This document shows positions 35,161 through 44,628 of a DNA stretch of 64,000 bases, piece by piece. Source of the stretch: Burkholderia pyrrocinia (GTDB lineage Bacteria > Pseudomonadota > Gammaproteobacteria > Burkholderiales > Burkholderiaceae); NCBI RefSeq assembly GCF_022809715.1, contig NZ_CP094460.1, positions 2,852,001 to 2,916,000 of the forward strand. Direction: 5' to 3'. Each line of letters opens with the position of its first letter. Positions within the stretch are counted from its first letter, which is position 1. Below the pieces are notes generated by a model. The model saw only the letters and a program-made list of their open reading frames with translations. It searched no databases and was not told the DNA's origin. The position numbers and the translations under genes are program-made.

Positions 35161-36288
35161 TCAGAACCGATGCCGGATGCCGACCGTTGCGACCACCTGC
35201 GTATTCGTCGACGAAGCCGCGAGCCCGGTGACGTTCGCGAACCCGAGCGGCGCGCCCGACGGCACGCCGAACTGGTGCTGGTACACGGTTTCCGCATACA
35301 CGTCGGTGCGCTTGCTCAGCGCGTAGTCGGCCATCAGCGTTACCTGGTGCCATTTCGGCCGGTGGCTGCCGGTCGCGTCGTCGTAGCGGCCTTCGGTGAA
35401 CGTATAGGCGCCCGCGAACGAGACCGCCGGCGTCAGCGCATAGCGCGCGTTGATCTCGTAGTTGTCGAAGCGCAGCGCGTTCAGCGCGCCGGGCAGCGAC
35501 GACGCGGCCGTTTCGTCGAACATCGAATGCGTCCACAGTGCACCGACCGTCAGCCGGTCGAACGCATAGCTGCCGCCGGCGCCCACCACGCGCTGGCGCA
35601 CGGCGGGGAAGTTCGGCGCATCGTTCGTCGACAGCGCACCGCCGGCCGTCAGCCCGCCGCGGTTGAGCTGCAGGTACGCCGCGCCGAGGCTGACCGGCCC
35701 GTTCGCATACGACACGCCCGCGCTGTACGCGCGGTTGTTCGCGAAGCCACCGGCCGCGTTGCTGAACCCGTACAGGCCGCCGAACTGCCAGCCGGCGAGC
35801 GTCGGGCTCGTGTATTTCACCGCGTTGTCGATGTAGAACGAATCGTCGATGTTGTCATTGTCGAACGGATGCGACGCGAGGTTGTTGCCGTCGCCGTTGT
35901 TCGCCATTGCCAGCGGGCCGAGATAGTCGACCACGGAGTCGTATTGCCGGCCGAGCGTCAGCGCGCCGTATTGGTCGCTTTGCAGGCCGACGTACGCACG
36001 GCGGCCGAACATCGTGTTCCGGTAGGACTGCGTGCCGTTGTTCAGGTTGAAGCCGTTCTCGAGGCGGAACAGCGCATGCAGGCCGCCGCCGAGATCCTCG
36101 TTGCCGCTCAGCCCGAAGACCGTATTCGACAGCAGGCCGCTGCCTTGCTGCCACACGCTTTTGCCCGACTGGTTGTTCGTATAGGCGATACCGGCATCCA
36201 GCATCCCGTAGAGCGTGACGCTGCTTTGCGCATGCGCGGCGGCGCCGAAGAACGCGAGGGAGAGGGTACCGACGACTGCTTTTTTCAT
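35161..36288 (-). CDS. OmpC-type general porin
   Basis: A 375-residue outer-membrane porin of the Gram-negative porin_4 family. Signal peptide: MKKAVVGTLSLAFFGAAAHA, cleaved before QSSVTLYG, the usual mature start. Typical markers include LYGMLDAGIAYTNN, RLENGFNLNNGT, GLQSDQYGALTLGRQYDS and the terminal strand VGIRHRF with the C-terminal Phe needed for assembly. It forms trimers of 16-stranded barrels for passive diffusion. It lies downstream of a small gene on the same strand, at 36451. A degenerate relative remains at 1675-1848. Confidence 0.95.
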   Translation of the reverse strand: MKKAVVGTLSLAFFGAAAHAQSSVTLYGMLDAGIAYTNNQSGKSVWQQGSGLLSNTVFGLSGNEDLGGGLHALFRLENGFNLNNGTQSYRNTMFGRRAYVGLQSDQYGALTLGRQYDSVVDYLGPLAMANNGDGNNLASHPFDNDNIDDSFYIDNAVKYTSPTLAGWQFGGLYGFSNAAGGFANNRAYSAGVSYANGPVSLGAAYLQLNRGGLTAGGALSTNDAPNFPAVRQRVVGAGGSYAFDRLTVGALWTHSMFDETAASSLPGALNALRFDNYEINARYALTPAVSFAGAYTFTEGRYDDATGSHRPKWHQVTLMADYALSKRTDVYAETVYQHQFGVPSGAPLGFANVTGLAASSTNTQVVATVGIRHRF

Positions 36289-36450
36289 TGTTTGTGCTTC
36301 CTGGGAAAGGCCCGTAACGACGGGAACGACGATCCGTCGCGCGCGCCGGCGCGAACGCGTTCGGTTCGTGAAGAACCGCGCCCGTTCGTGCCGGATGCGT
36401 GCGTTCGAATCGATGAAAGGGAGGCGTCGCGCGGCCGAAACGGCTGCCGG

Positions 36451-36765
36451 CTAGTGCTGCAACAGGCGGATCGTGCCGAACTCGGCGGCCGGCAGCAGGC
36501 GGAGGATCGCCATGATCGCCGGCGATGCCTGCGACCGCGCGACTTCGAGCTCGATGCACGCGCGCCCGGTGCGTTTGTCGAGCGCGGCCGTATAGAAATT
36601 GAGCGCGGCGCCGACAGCCTGATGCAGCAGGCGCCGCACGACGGCGAGATTGTCCGATTCGACGCGGATCGACAGCAGCACGAGGTCGTCCGCGGGGCAC
36701 CGGCGCCGCGCACGAACCGGCGGCAGATCGCGTGAGGCGGCGGATTCGGTTCTGGTCGGTTTCAT
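36451..36765 (-). CDS. Small protein with ACT-like core, unknown
   Basis: A 104-residue soluble protein. The region LVLLSIRVESDNLAVVRRLLHQAV followed by GRACIELEVARSQASPAIMAILRLLPAAEFGTIRLLQ has the beta-alpha-beta rhythm of an ACT-type small-molecule-binding domain. The ATG at 36765 is one of two candidates, with a weak GGGGAT upstream. It is not a recognised family. It precedes the porin gene and is divergent from the kdp operon. Confidence 0.6.
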   Translation of the reverse strand: MKPTRTESAASRDLPPVRARRRCPADDLVLLSIRVESDNLAVVRRLLHQAVGAALNFYTAALDKRTGRACIELEVARSQASPAIMAILRLLPAAEFGTIRLLQH

Positions 36766-37100
36766 GCGTTCATCCCCGGGTCGCATCGTGCTCCGCACCG
36801 CGGAGATCTCGTGTGGACATGGCTCTCATTCTAGGAATCGCCGTGACGATACGGTGTATAGACTCGCACCGCCGCTGAAAAGAACGCATAAAAACACTCC
36901 GCCAGCCGGCTTTCGTCTTTACAGCTTTTTTATTCCCCGTAAGGAAATTGAACACCGCTTTGATACGCGGATTTCTACACTGTCGCATCCCATTCTCCAG
37001 ATGAGCATGGGGGCGTCACTCGGGCCCGCGCCGACGCGGCAAGGCCCGATACGCAGACGATCGCGTGGATATTCCGCGCATACGAACAAAGGGGAAAGCC
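36766..37100. other. Divergent region upstream of the kdp operon
   Basis: A 335-bp gap holding the kdp promoter region. From about 36840 to 37000 it is AT-rich compared with the flanks. It contains the KdpE-box-like site at 36918-36939; a TACACT (36976-36981) could act as the -10, but no -35 is correctly spaced, as expected for an activator-dependent promoter. No gene is seen. Confidence 0.55.
36918..36939 (+). promoter_or_regulatory. KdpE-box-like site
   Basis: The 22-bp stretch starts TTTACAG, continues with a T6 run and ends CCCCG. It matches about 17 of 22 positions of the E. coli kdp operator as I recall it (TTTATAC, T7, ACACCCCG). It is located 160 bp upstream of kdpF, in the right orientation. 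Confidence 0.5.
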
Positions 37101-37181
37101 ATGTTGTGGATCACCGGCGCGGTATCGATCGCGCTCTTTATCTATCTGTTTCATGCATTGATCAAGCCCGAGCGGTATTGA
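37101..37181 (+). CDS. kdpF: KdpF, small subunit of potassium ATPase
   Basis: A 26-residue single-helix membrane peptide, MLWITGAVSIALFIYLFHAL followed by IKPERY, ending in the KdpF-type Lys/Pro-Glu-Arg/Lys tail. KdpF stabilises the KdpABC complex. GGGGAAAG precedes the ATG at 37101. It is too short for most gene finders. It leads the kdp operon, with the next small gene 42 bp downstream. Confidence 0.8.
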   Translation: MLWITGAVSIALFIYLFHALIKPERY

Positions 37182-37223
37182 TCGGCACGATTCAACAGGA
37201 ATTCGAAAATATCGGTGAATGTC

Positions 37224-37307
37224 ATGAGCGATCTGCTTTTCGTACTGTTCACGCTTGCGTTCTTCGCATTGACGGCCGGTTTCATCACCGGTCTCGACCG
37301 GATCTGA
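37224..37307 (+). CDS. Second small membrane peptide in the kdp operon
   Basis: A 27-residue peptide: MSDLLFVLFTLAFFALTAGF followed by ITGLDRI. It has one hydrophobic helix with a charged end (Asp-Arg) and an N-terminal Asp. It lies between kdpF and kdpA, separated from kdpA by 12 bp and in the same direction. Similar 'DLLF..LTLAFFALT..(F)..(L)DRL' peptides sit in this position in other proteobacterial kdp operons. It is not KdpF and has no assigned role; perhaps it is a second accessory subunit. Confidence 0.6.
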   Translation: MSDLLFVLFTLAFFALTAGFITGLDRI

Positions 37308-37319
37308 GCGAGTGTCGAC

Positions 37320-39023
37320 ATGTTCAACAATCTGATTCAATTCGCGATCGTTCTCGCGATCATGCTGGCGCTGGTGCCCGTCGTCGGGAAATGGCTGGCG
37401 CACGCCTTTACGAGCCCGCGCCACGCGTGGGTCGAACGCCGCACCTATGCGCTGCTCGGCGTGAATCCCGACGAAGCGATGTCGTGGCAGCGCTACGGGA
37501 TGGTGCTGCTGCTCGGCAATGCCGCGATGATGCTGCTCGGCTATCTGCTGCTGCGCATCCAGGACGCGCTGCCGTTCGATGCGCTGCAGCGCGCCGCGCA
37601 AAGCCCCGACCTCGCATTCAACACGGCCGCGTCGTTCATCACGAACACGAACTGGCAGGCGTATGCGGGCGAGAGCAGCCTGTCGAACTTCTCGCAGATG
37701 GCCGTCATCACGTTCCTGATGATGGTCAGCGCCGCGACCGGCATCGCGGCCGCGGGCGGCTTCATTCGCGGGCTGAGCCGCAAGAGCGCGGCCGACATCG
37801 GCAACTACTGGGTCGATTTCACGCGCGTGACCTACCGCGTGCTGCTGCCGCTCAGCTTCGTGATGGCGCTCGTGTACGTGTGGCAGGGCATGCCGCAGAC
37901 GCTCGCGTCCGACGCGTGGGCGACCACGCTCGAAGGTGCGCGCCAGCAGATCGTGATGGGGCCGGTTGCGAGCCTCGAATCGATCAAGCACATCGGCACG
38001 AACGGCGGCGGCTTCTTCAGCATGAACGCCGCGCATCCGTTCGAGAACCCGACGCCGCTCACCAACACGCTGCATATGCTGTCGATGCTGCTGATTCCGT
38101 CCGCGCTGACCTATACGCTCGGCACGATGATCGGCCGGCGCCGCCAGGGCTGGGTGATCCTCGGCGCGTTCGTCGTGATGTTCGTCGGCTTCCTCGCCGT
38201 GATCTACCAGGCCGAGCAGCACGGCAATCCGCTGCTGACCGGGCTCGGCGTCGACCAGCAGATGAGCGCCGTGCAGCCGGGCGGCAACATGGAAGGCAAG
38301 GAGATGCGCTTCGGCATCGCGCAGACGAGCCTGTTCGCGACCGTCACGACGGCCGCGACCACCGGCTCGGTCGACGCAATGCACGACTCGTTGACGCCGC
38401 TCGGCGGGCTCGTGCCGATCGCGCAGATGATGCTGAACAACGTGTTCGGCGGCGACGGTGTCGGGTTGATCAACCTGTTCACGTTCGCAATCCTCACGGT
38501 GTTCCTCGTCGGGATGATGATCGGCCGCACGCCGGAGTTTCTCGGCAAGAAGATCGAGGCGCGCGAGATGAAGCTCGTGATGCTCGCGGTGCTCGCACAT
38601 CCGTTCAGCATCCTCGGCTTCACCGCGCTGGCCGCGATGTTGCCTGCGACGATGAACAGCCTCGCGAACCTCGGGCCGCACGGTTTCAGCGAAGTGCTGT
38701 ACGCGTACACGTCAGGCACGGCGAACAACGGCTCCGCGTTCGCGGGCCTGAACGCGAACACGCCGTTCTTCAATACGACGATCGGTTTCGCGATGCTGAT
38801 CGGCCGCTACCTGACGCTGCTGCCGATGCTCGCGGTCGCGGGCAGCCTCGCCGCGAAGAAGAGCGTGCCCGAAAGCGCCGGCACGCTGTCGACGTCGACC
38901 GGCCTGTTCGCCGGCCTGCTGATCTTCGTGATCCTCGTCGTCGGCGGTCTCACGTTCCTGCCCGCGCTCGCGCTCGGCCCGGTCGTCGAGCACCTGCTGA
39001 TGTCGGGCGGCCAACTGTTCTGA
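37320..39023 (+). CDS. kdpA: KdpA, potassium-binding channel subunit
   Basis: A 567-residue membrane protein of about ten helices, homologous to Trk/Ktr channels. It selects K+ for the KdpFABC P-type ATPase. Selectivity-filter segments are visible: [33 protein letters not shown], and [14 protein letters not shown]. Length and motifs fit KdpA well. Start ATG 37320, 12 bp after the small peptide gene. The TGA at 39021-39023 runs into the ribosome-binding site of kdpC. Confidence 0.97.
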   Translation: MFNNLIQFAIVLAIMLALVPVVGKWLAHAFTSPRHAWVERRTYALLGVNPDEAMSWQRYGMVLLLGNAAMMLLGYLLLRIQDALPFDALQRAAQSPDLAFNTAASFITNTNWQAYAGESSLSNFSQMAVITFLMMVSAATGIAAAGGFIRGLSRKSAADIGNYWVDFTRVTYRVLLPLSFVMALVYVWQGMPQTLASDAWATTLEGARQQIVMGPVASLESIKHIGTNGGGFFSMNAAHPFENPTPLTNTLHMLSMLLIPSALTYTLGTMIGRRRQGWVILGAFVVMFVGFLAVIYQAEQHGNPLLTGLGVDQQMSAVQPGGNMEGKEMRFGIAQTSLFATVTTAATTGSVDAMHDSLTPLGGLVPIAQMMLNNVFGGDGVGLINLFTFAILTVFLVGMMIGRTPEFLGKKIEAREMKLVMLAVLAHPFSILGFTALAAMLPATMNSLANLGPHGFSEVLYAYTSGTANNGSAFAGLNANTPFFNTTIGFAMLIGRYLTLLPMLAVAGSLAAKKSVPESAGTLSTSTGLFAGLLIFVILVVGGLTFLPALALGPVVEHLLMSGGQLF

Positions 39024-39033
39024 GGGAAACATC

Positions 39034-39744
39034 ATGATGCAACGCAATCGCCAGGCAGCGGCCGTCGCCGCGCCGGCACCCGGTTCTTCGTTCGGCGCGG
39101 CGACGCGCGGCCTCGTGCGGCCCGTGATCGCATCGTCGGTGCTGTTCATGCTCGTCACCGGCATCGCGTATCCGCTGCTGACCACGGGCGTCGCGAACGT
39201 GCTGTTCCCGGCGCAGGCGCGCGGCAGTCTCGTCCAGCGTGACGGCACGACGATCGGCTCCGCGGTGATCGGACAGGACTTCACGCGCGCCGGCTACTTC
39301 CATGCGCGGCCGAGCGCGACGGTCGGCACCGATCCGGCCGATCCGTCGAAGACGGTCGACCAGCCGTACAACGCGGCCGGCAGCGGCGCGAGCAACCAGG
39401 GCGCAACCAGCAAGAAGCTGCTCGCGGATATTGAGCAGCGTGTGCGTGCGTACCGGCAGCAGAACGCGCTCGCCGACGGCACGCCGGTGCCGGTGGACGC
39501 CGTCACCGCGTCCGCGTCGGGGCTCGATCCGGAGATCTCGGTCGCGAACGCGCGGCTGCAGGCGGCGCGGGTCGCCCATGCGCGCGGCATCGATGCCGCG
39601 AAGGTCACGGCGCTGGTCGATCGCATCGCCGCACCGCGCCAGCTCGGCGTGCTCGGCGAACCGCGCGTGCGCGTGCTCGACCTGAACCTCGCGCTCGACC
39701 ATGCATTCGGCCACGCAGCCGGCGCGCAGAAAGAGCAGGAATAA
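39034..39744 (+). CDS. kdpC: KdpC, ATPase assembly subunit
   Basis: A 236-residue protein with one N-terminal helix ([36 protein letters not shown]) and a periplasmic domain. The KdpC motifs are [66 protein letters not shown] and [16 protein letters not shown]. It is longer than E. coli KdpC (about 190) because of an N-terminal extension. KdpC raises the affinity of KdpB for ATP. Here it lies between kdpA and kdpB, not after kdpB as in most operons. Confidence 0.95.
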   Translation: MMQRNRQAAAVAAPAPGSSFGAATRGLVRPVIASSVLFMLVTGIAYPLLTTGVANVLFPAQARGSLVQRDGTTIGSAVIGQDFTRAGYFHARPSATVGTDPADPSKTVDQPYNAAGSGASNQGATSKKLLADIEQRVRAYRQQNALADGTPVPVDAVTASASGLDPEISVANARLQAARVAHARGIDAAKVTALVDRIAAPRQLGVLGEPRVRVLDLNLALDHAFGHAAGAQKEQE

Positions 39745-39755
39745 CGGAGTCACTC

Positions 39756-41840
39756 ATGTCCCATATCGAAACCCCGATCAACCCCGCGGCCATGCCGATC
39801 GGCGGCGTGCCGCCGATGCGCTGGACCGCCGTGCTGCGCGAGGCGGTCCGCAAGCTCTCGCCGCGCGTGCAGCTGAAAAACCCGGTGATGTTCGTCGTCT
39901 ATCTCGGCAGCATCGTCACGACCGCGCTGTGGCTGCAGGCGCTGACCGGCACCGGCGATGCGCCGGCCGGCTTCATCTTCGCGGTCGCGTGCTGGCTGTG
40001 GTTCACCGTGCTGTTCGCGAACGCGGCCGAGGCGCTGGCCGAAGGGCGCGGCAAGGCGCAGGCCGACGCGCTGCGCGCGGCGCGCAAGCGCGTGTACGCG
40101 AAGGTGCTCGACGAGCCGAAGCAATACGGCAGCACCAGCCATCGCGTGCCGAGCGACGAGCTCGCCGCCGGCAGCATCGTGCTCGTCGAGGCCGGCGACA
40201 CGATTCCTGCCGACGGCGAAGTGATCGACGGCGTCGCGTCGGTCGACGAATCGGCAATTACCGGCGAATCGGCTCCGGTGATCCGCGAATCCGGCGGGGA
40301 TTTCTCGTCGGTGACGGGCGGCACGCGCGTGCTGTCCGACTGGATCGTCGTGAAGATCACCGCGCAACCCGGCGAAGCGTTTCTCGACCGGATGATCGCG
40401 ATGGTCGAAGGCGCGAAACGCGGCAAGACGCCGAACGAGATTGCGCTGACGATCCTGCTCGTCGCGCTGACGATCATCTTCCTGCTCGTGTGCGTGACGC
40501 TGCTGCCGTTCTCGCAGTTCAGCGTGCTGCTCAACGCGTCGGGCGCGGCCGTGAGCCTGACCGTGCTGATCGCGCTGCTGGTCTGCCTGATCCCGACGAC
40601 GATCGGCGCGCTGCTGTCGGCGATCGGCATCGCCGGGATGAGCCGCATGATGCGCGCGAACGTGCTCGCGACGTCGGGGCGCGCGATCGAAGCGGCCGGC
40701 GACGTCGACGTGCTGCTGCTCGACAAGACCGGCACGATCACGCTCGGCAACCGCGAGGCCGTGCAGTTCCGGCCGGCTCCCGGCGTGGAGGAGCGTGCGC
40801 TGGCCGAGGCCGCGCAACTGTCGTCGCTGGCCGACGAGACGCCCGAAGGGCGCTCGATCGTCGCGCTCGCGAAGCAGCGCTTCTCGCTGGAGGTGGCCGC
40901 GAGCGACGGCAGCATCGCGGTGCCGTTCAGCGCACGCACGCGGATGAGCGGCCTCGATATCGGCGAGCGGCAGGTGCGCAAGGGTGCGGCGTCCGCGATC
41001 CGCGCGCACGTCGATGCGCTCGGCGGCGCGTTTCCGCACGCGGTCGAGACGGCCGTCAACGACATCGCGCGGCGCGGCGGCACGCCGCTCGTCGTCGCCG
41101 ACGGCTTGCGCGTGCTCGGCACGATCGAGCTGAAGGACATCGTCAAGCACGGGATCGCCGCGCGCTTCGCCGAGCTGCGCAAGGTCGGCGTGAAGACCGT
41201 GATGATCACCGGCGACAACCGGCTGACCGCGGCAGCGATCGCGGCGGAAGCAGGCGTCGACGATTACCTTGCCGAAGCGACGCCCGAGGACAAGCTGCGG
41301 CTGATCCGCGAGCACCAGGCGAAGGGCCATCTCGTCGCGATGACGGGCGACGGCACCAACGACGCGCCCGCGCTGGCGCAGGCCGACGTGGCCGTCGCGA
41401 TGCACAGCGGCACGCAGGCGGCGAAGGAAGCGGCCAACATGGTCGACCTCGACAGCAACCCGACGAAGCTGATGCAGGTGGTCGAGGTCGGCAAGCAGAT
41501 GATCATGACGCGCGGCGCGCTGACCACGTTCAGCGTCGCGAACGATCTCGCGAAGTATTTCGCGATCATCCCGGCCGCGTTCGTCGCAACGTATCCGGCG
41601 CTCGGCGCGCTGAACGTGATGGGGCTGCACAGCCCGACGTCGGCGATCCTGTCGGCGGTGATTTTCAATGCGTTGATCATCGTCGCGCTGATTCCGCTCG
41701 CGCTGAAGGGCGTGAAGTATCGCGCGGAGCCGGCCGGGACGCTGCTGGGGCGCAACCTGCTGATCTACGGCGTGGGCGGGATCGTCGCGCCGTTCATCGG
41801 CATCAAGCTGATCGACATGCTGCTGACGCCGTTTATCTGA
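39756..41840 (+). CDS. kdpB: KdpB, P-type ATPase catalytic subunit
   Basis: A 694-residue P-type ATPase. Domains: an actuator with GESAPV (TGES-type loop) near residue 169, the phosphorylation motif DKTGT with Asp at about residue 323, the nucleotide-binding region, and [21 protein letters not shown] near the hinge. Membrane helices lie at about 40-90, 225-290 and 590-690. It hydrolyses ATP to drive K+ uptake through KdpA. The gene starts 12 bp after kdpC, so translation is tightly linked. The sequence shows no defects. Confidence 0.97.
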   Translation: MSHIETPINPAAMPIGGVPPMRWTAVLREAVRKLSPRVQLKNPVMFVVYLGSIVTTALWLQALTGTGDAPAGFIFAVACWLWFTVLFANAAEALAEGRGKAQADALRAARKRVYAKVLDEPKQYGSTSHRVPSDELAAGSIVLVEAGDTIPADGEVIDGVASVDESAITGESAPVIRESGGDFSSVTGGTRVLSDWIVVKITAQPGEAFLDRMIAMVEGAKRGKTPNEIALTILLVALTIIFLLVCVTLLPFSQFSVLLNASGAAVSLTVLIALLVCLIPTTIGALLSAIGIAGMSRMMRANVLATSGRAIEAAGDVDVLLLDKTGTITLGNREAVQFRPAPGVEERALAEAAQLSSLADETPEGRSIVALAKQRFSLEVAASDGSIAVPFSARTRMSGLDIGERQVRKGAASAIRAHVDALGGAFPHAVETAVNDIARRGGTPLVVADGLRVLGTIELKDIVKHGIAARFAELRKVGVKTVMITGDNRLTAAAIAAEAGVDDYLAEATPEDKLRLIREHQAKGHLVAMTGDGTNDAPALAQADVAVAMHSGTQAAKEAANMVDLDSNPTKLMQVVEVGKQMIMTRGALTTFSVANDLAKYFAIIPAAFVATYPALGALNVMGLHSPTSAILSAVIFNALIIVALIPLALKGVKYRAEPAGTLLGRNLLIYGVGGIVAPFIGIKLIDMLLTPFI

Positions 41841-41897
41841 CCGAACGCGCCGTCGCGGCCCCGCTCACGCTTTCGCGGCGTGCGCGGGGCCGTTCGG
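41841..41897. other. Nested stem-loop between kdpB and kdpD
   Basis: Outer arms CCGAACG/CGTTCGG (41841-41847 and 41891-41897) enclose CGGCCCCGC/GCGGGGCCG (41856-41864 and 41884-41892). It fills most of the 80-bp gap between kdpB and kdpD. It has no T tract; it may lower expression of the sensor genes relative to the pump, or protect the kdpB 3' end. Confidence 0.5.
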
Positions 41898-41920
41898 CGT
41901 TTCATTTGCCGGAAGCGATC

Positions 41921-43600
41921 ATGGATGTGAACGTGAACGAAGCGAATCGACGGGCGAGGGTGCCGCTGGAAACCGCGTCGAGCCGCGGCCGCTGGCAGCT
42001 CTTGCTGCGCGCGTGCGCGGGCATCGCCGAGCGCATCGCGGGCGCCGGGCCCGACACGCGGCCGACGCTCGCCGTGCGGGAAGCGCACCCGCGCGCGCAC
42101 GTATGGATGTCGCAGTACGCGGCGCCGCTGCTGTGGGCCACGCTCGTCTGCGCGCTGGCGACGCTTGCGGCGAGCGCGCTGCTGCGCGTGTTCGACCTGT
42201 CGAACGTCGTGATGCTGTTCCTGATGACCGTCGTGCTGATCGCGCTGCGGCTCGGCCGGCTGGCCGGCGCGTGGGCCGCGTTCGTCTGCGTCGGCTGCTT
42301 CGACTTCTTCTTCGTCGAGCCGCGGCTGTCGTTCGCGGTGTCCGATACGCAATACGTATTCACGTTCGCGCTGATGCTGGCCGTCGCGCTCGCGATCGGC
42401 CAACTCGCGGCGCGCCTGCGCGCGGAGGCCCGCGCCGCGCGCGCGAACGAGAAACGCTCGGCCGCGCTCGCGAGGGTCGCACACGATCTGTCGGCCGCGA
42501 TCGGGACCGAGCAGATCGCATCGATCTGCACCGGCACGATTGCGCCGCTGCTCGGCGTGCGCATCGCGCTCGTGCTGCCCGACGAGAACGACCGGCTGAT
42601 GCCGACCCAACACGCAGGGTTCGTGGAAACGCCGATCGCGCGCTGGGCATACGAGCAGGTGCGCGGTGCCGGGTGCGGGATGGCGCCGTTCGAGCGCGCG
42701 GCCGCGCAGTACCTGCCGCTGAAGGCGCCGATGCGCGTGCGCGGCGTGCTCGTGCTGTTCGGCGACGCGCAGCCGGTGCCGACGGACCCCGACGATCGCC
42801 GCCTGATCGACGCGCTGTGCTCGTCGATCGCGATGGCGCTCGAACGCGTGCACTACGTCGACGTCGCGCAGCACACGCTCGTGCGGATCGAAGGCGAGCG
42901 GTTGCGCAACGCGTTGCTGGCCGCCGTGTCGCACGACCTGAAGACGCCGCTCACCGCAATCCGCGGGCTCGCCGAGACGCTGGAGCGGCCGGAACGTCTG
43001 GCGGACGGGCAGCCGGCCGCGCTCGCGCACGGCATCCGCAACCAGGCCGAGGCACTGCACGGGCTCGTCGTGAACCTGCTCGATCTCGCGCGGATGCAGA
43101 GCGAAGGCGTACGGCTGAATCGCGAGTGGCACATGCTCGACGAGATCGTCGGCAGCGCGCTCGCGCATTCGGCCGGCGTGCTGGCCGGCCGCGACGTGAG
43201 CGCCGACTTGCCCGCCGACCTGCCGCTGATCGACGTCGACGCGCTGCTGATCGAGCGCGTGCTGATGAACCTGCTCGACAACGCCGCGAAGTATGCGGGC
43301 GCGGATGCGGCCGTGTCGGTGCGCGCACGCGTGTTCGGCGAAACGCTGTACGTGTTCGTCGAGGACGACGGGCCTGGATTCGTCGCGCGCAATACCGAGC
43401 CGCTGTTCGAGCCGTTCGAGCGCGAACGCAAGGAGTCGTCGATCAGCGGCGTGGGGCTCGGGCTCGCGCTGTGCCGCAGCATCGTCAACGCGCACGGCGG
43501 GTCGATCCGCGCGGTGCCGCTCGATCCGCACGGCGCGCGGTTCGAGATTCGCCTGCCGTTGGGCGCGCCGCCCGATATCGAACATGAGAGCCACACATGA
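41921..43600 (+). CDS. kdpD: KdpD sensor kinase lacking the N-terminal KdpD/USP domains
   Basis: A 559-residue sensor kinase. It has four transmembrane helices (about residues 65-160), a GAF-like domain (about 185-315), a HisKA domain with SHDLKTPLTAIRG (His at about residue 338), and a HATPase domain with NLLDNAAKYAG, EDDGPGF and GVGLGLALC. This is the C-terminal two thirds of KdpD. The KdpD turgor/K+ domain with its Walker-type motifs and the universal-stress domain (about 350-400 residues in E. coli) are absent; only about 60 unrelated residues precede the first helix. Codon usage is normal and the ATG has GGAAG upstream, so this looks like a genuine short gene. It overlaps kdpE by four bases. 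Confidence 0.92.
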   Translation: MDVNVNEANRRARVPLETASSRGRWQLLLRACAGIAERIAGAGPDTRPTLAVREAHPRAHVWMSQYAAPLLWATLVCALATLAASALLRVFDLSNVVMLFLMTVVLIALRLGRLAGAWAAFVCVGCFDFFFVEPRLSFAVSDTQYVFTFALMLAVALAIGQLAARLRAEARAARANEKRSAALARVAHDLSAAIGTEQIASICTGTIAPLLGVRIALVLPDENDRLMPTQHAGFVETPIARWAYEQVRGAGCGMAPFERAAAQYLPLKAPMRVRGVLVLFGDAQPVPTDPDDRRLIDALCSSIAMALERVHYVDVAQHTLVRIEGERLRNALLAAVSHDLKTPLTAIRGLAETLERPERLADGQPAALAHGIRNQAEALHGLVVNLLDLARMQSEGVRLNREWHMLDEIVGSALAHSAGVLAGRDVSADLPADLPLIDVDALLIERVLMNLLDNAAKYAGADAAVSVRARVFGETLYVFVEDDGPGFVARNTEPLFEPFERERKESSISGVGLGLALCRSIVNAHGGSIRAVPLDPHGARFEIRLPLGAPPDIEHESHT

Positions 43601-44319
43601 TCAGGTCGCGCGTACTTATCGTCGAAGACGAATCCGACATCCGCCGTTTCGTCAGGATGGCACTGGAACAGGAAGGGCTCGACGCCTGCGAGGCGTCGAC
43701 GGCCCGCGAGGCGCGGATGTATGCGTCGAGCAGCAAGCCCGATCTCGTGATCGTCGATCTCGGGCTGCCGGACGGCGACGGCAAGGCGTTCATCCGCGAG
43801 CTGCGCGAGTGGTCGACGGTGCCTGTGATCGTGCTGTCGGCGCGGCAGCAGGAAGTGGAGAAGGTCGCCGCGCTCGACGCGGGCGCGGACGATTACCTCG
43901 CGAAGCCGTTCGGCGTGCCCGAACTGCTCGCGCGGGCGCGTGCGCTGTTGCGGCGCGCGGCGTTCGTGTCGGCCGACGGGCAAGCGTCGTCGATCGTGCG
44001 GTTCGGCGACGTGACCGTCGATCTCGGCCGGCATGAAGTCGTGCGCGGCGGCGAGCCCGTCCATCTGACGCGCCTCGAATTCCGGCTGCTCGCCGCGCTG
44101 ATCCGCGCGCGCGGCGGCGTGATTGCCGCGCGGCAACTGCTGGCCGAGGTATGGGGCATTCACGACGCGGATCGCGCGCACTACGTACGTGTGTACATGA
44201 CGAACCTGCGGCAGAAACTCGAACCGGTGCCGGCGAGGCCGCGGCACCTGCTGACGGAGCTGCAGTTCGGCTACCGGCTGGTCGGGCTGGAAACGGTCGG
44301 CGCGACGCGTGAGGTCTAG
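43597..44319 (+). CDS. kdpE: KdpE response regulator
   Basis: A 240-residue OmpR-type response regulator. Receiver domain: acidic pocket EDE near residues 10-12, phosphorylated Asp54 (IVDLGLPDG), Thr/Ser switch region VIVLSAR, and Lys in LAKPFG. The winged-helix DNA-binding domain is in the last 100 residues (VHLTRLEFRLLAALIRARGGVIAARQLLAEVWG, RVYMTNLRQKLE). It starts within the kdpD stop (ATGA overlap). With KdpD it should activate the kdp operon, likely through the site at 36918-36939. Confidence 0.96.
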   Translation: MIRSRVLIVEDESDIRRFVRMALEQEGLDACEASTAREARMYASSSKPDLVIVDLGLPDGDGKAFIRELREWSTVPVIVLSARQQEVEKVAALDAGADDYLAKPFGVPELLARARALLRRAAFVSADGQASSIVRFGDVTVDLGRHEVVRGGEPVHLTRLEFRLLAALIRARGGVIAARQLLAEVWGIHDADRAHYVRVYMTNLRQKLEPVPARPRHLLTELQFGYRLVGLETVGATREV

Positions 44320-44628
44320 ACAGGTGTTGCGTGCCTTCCGGCCGCTCCCTTACGCATCGAGAAAGCCGGGATTCAGTGTCGTGTAATCCATAGTTAATTG
44401 AAATTTAAGGAAAATCTCGGCCGGCGACCCTAATGATCCGACAATTAGAGATAAACACGGATTGCTGGCGACGCCTCTGAAAAGGCAAAGTTGTATGTAC
44501 AACTTGGAGCGTCGCTAGGCAGCGCGATTTCCGGGTTGGAAGGGTTCGCGGCGGAGTCGCCGTGCCGGCAGCGCCGGTGCGGGCCGCCCGACGTGACCCC
44601 GGCCCAGTTCGCCTCTGACAGGAATTCC
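44320..44628. other. Regulatory region upstream of the HisJQMP importer
   Basis: A 309-bp gap after kdpE. From about 44390 to 44470 it is AT-rich, a likely promoter zone. The HutC-type operator at 44488-44505 lies inside. I see no gene and no strong terminator for kdpE. Confidence 0.55.
44488..44505. promoter_or_regulatory. HutC-type operator
   Basis: AAGTTGTATGTACAACTT, an 18-bp palindrome (8-bp perfect arms, TG centre). The core TTGTATGTACAA matches the known HutC operator of Pseudomonas hut promoters. It is 123 bp upstream of the substrate-binding protein gene. Confidence 0.7.

Noticed and set aside
39701..43600. A 1299-codon open frame running across kdpB and kdpD
   Set aside because: It is open only because high GC removes stop codons; over kdpB it is out of frame with the clear P-type ATPase, and only its last 559 codons (41921-43600) are a real protein.
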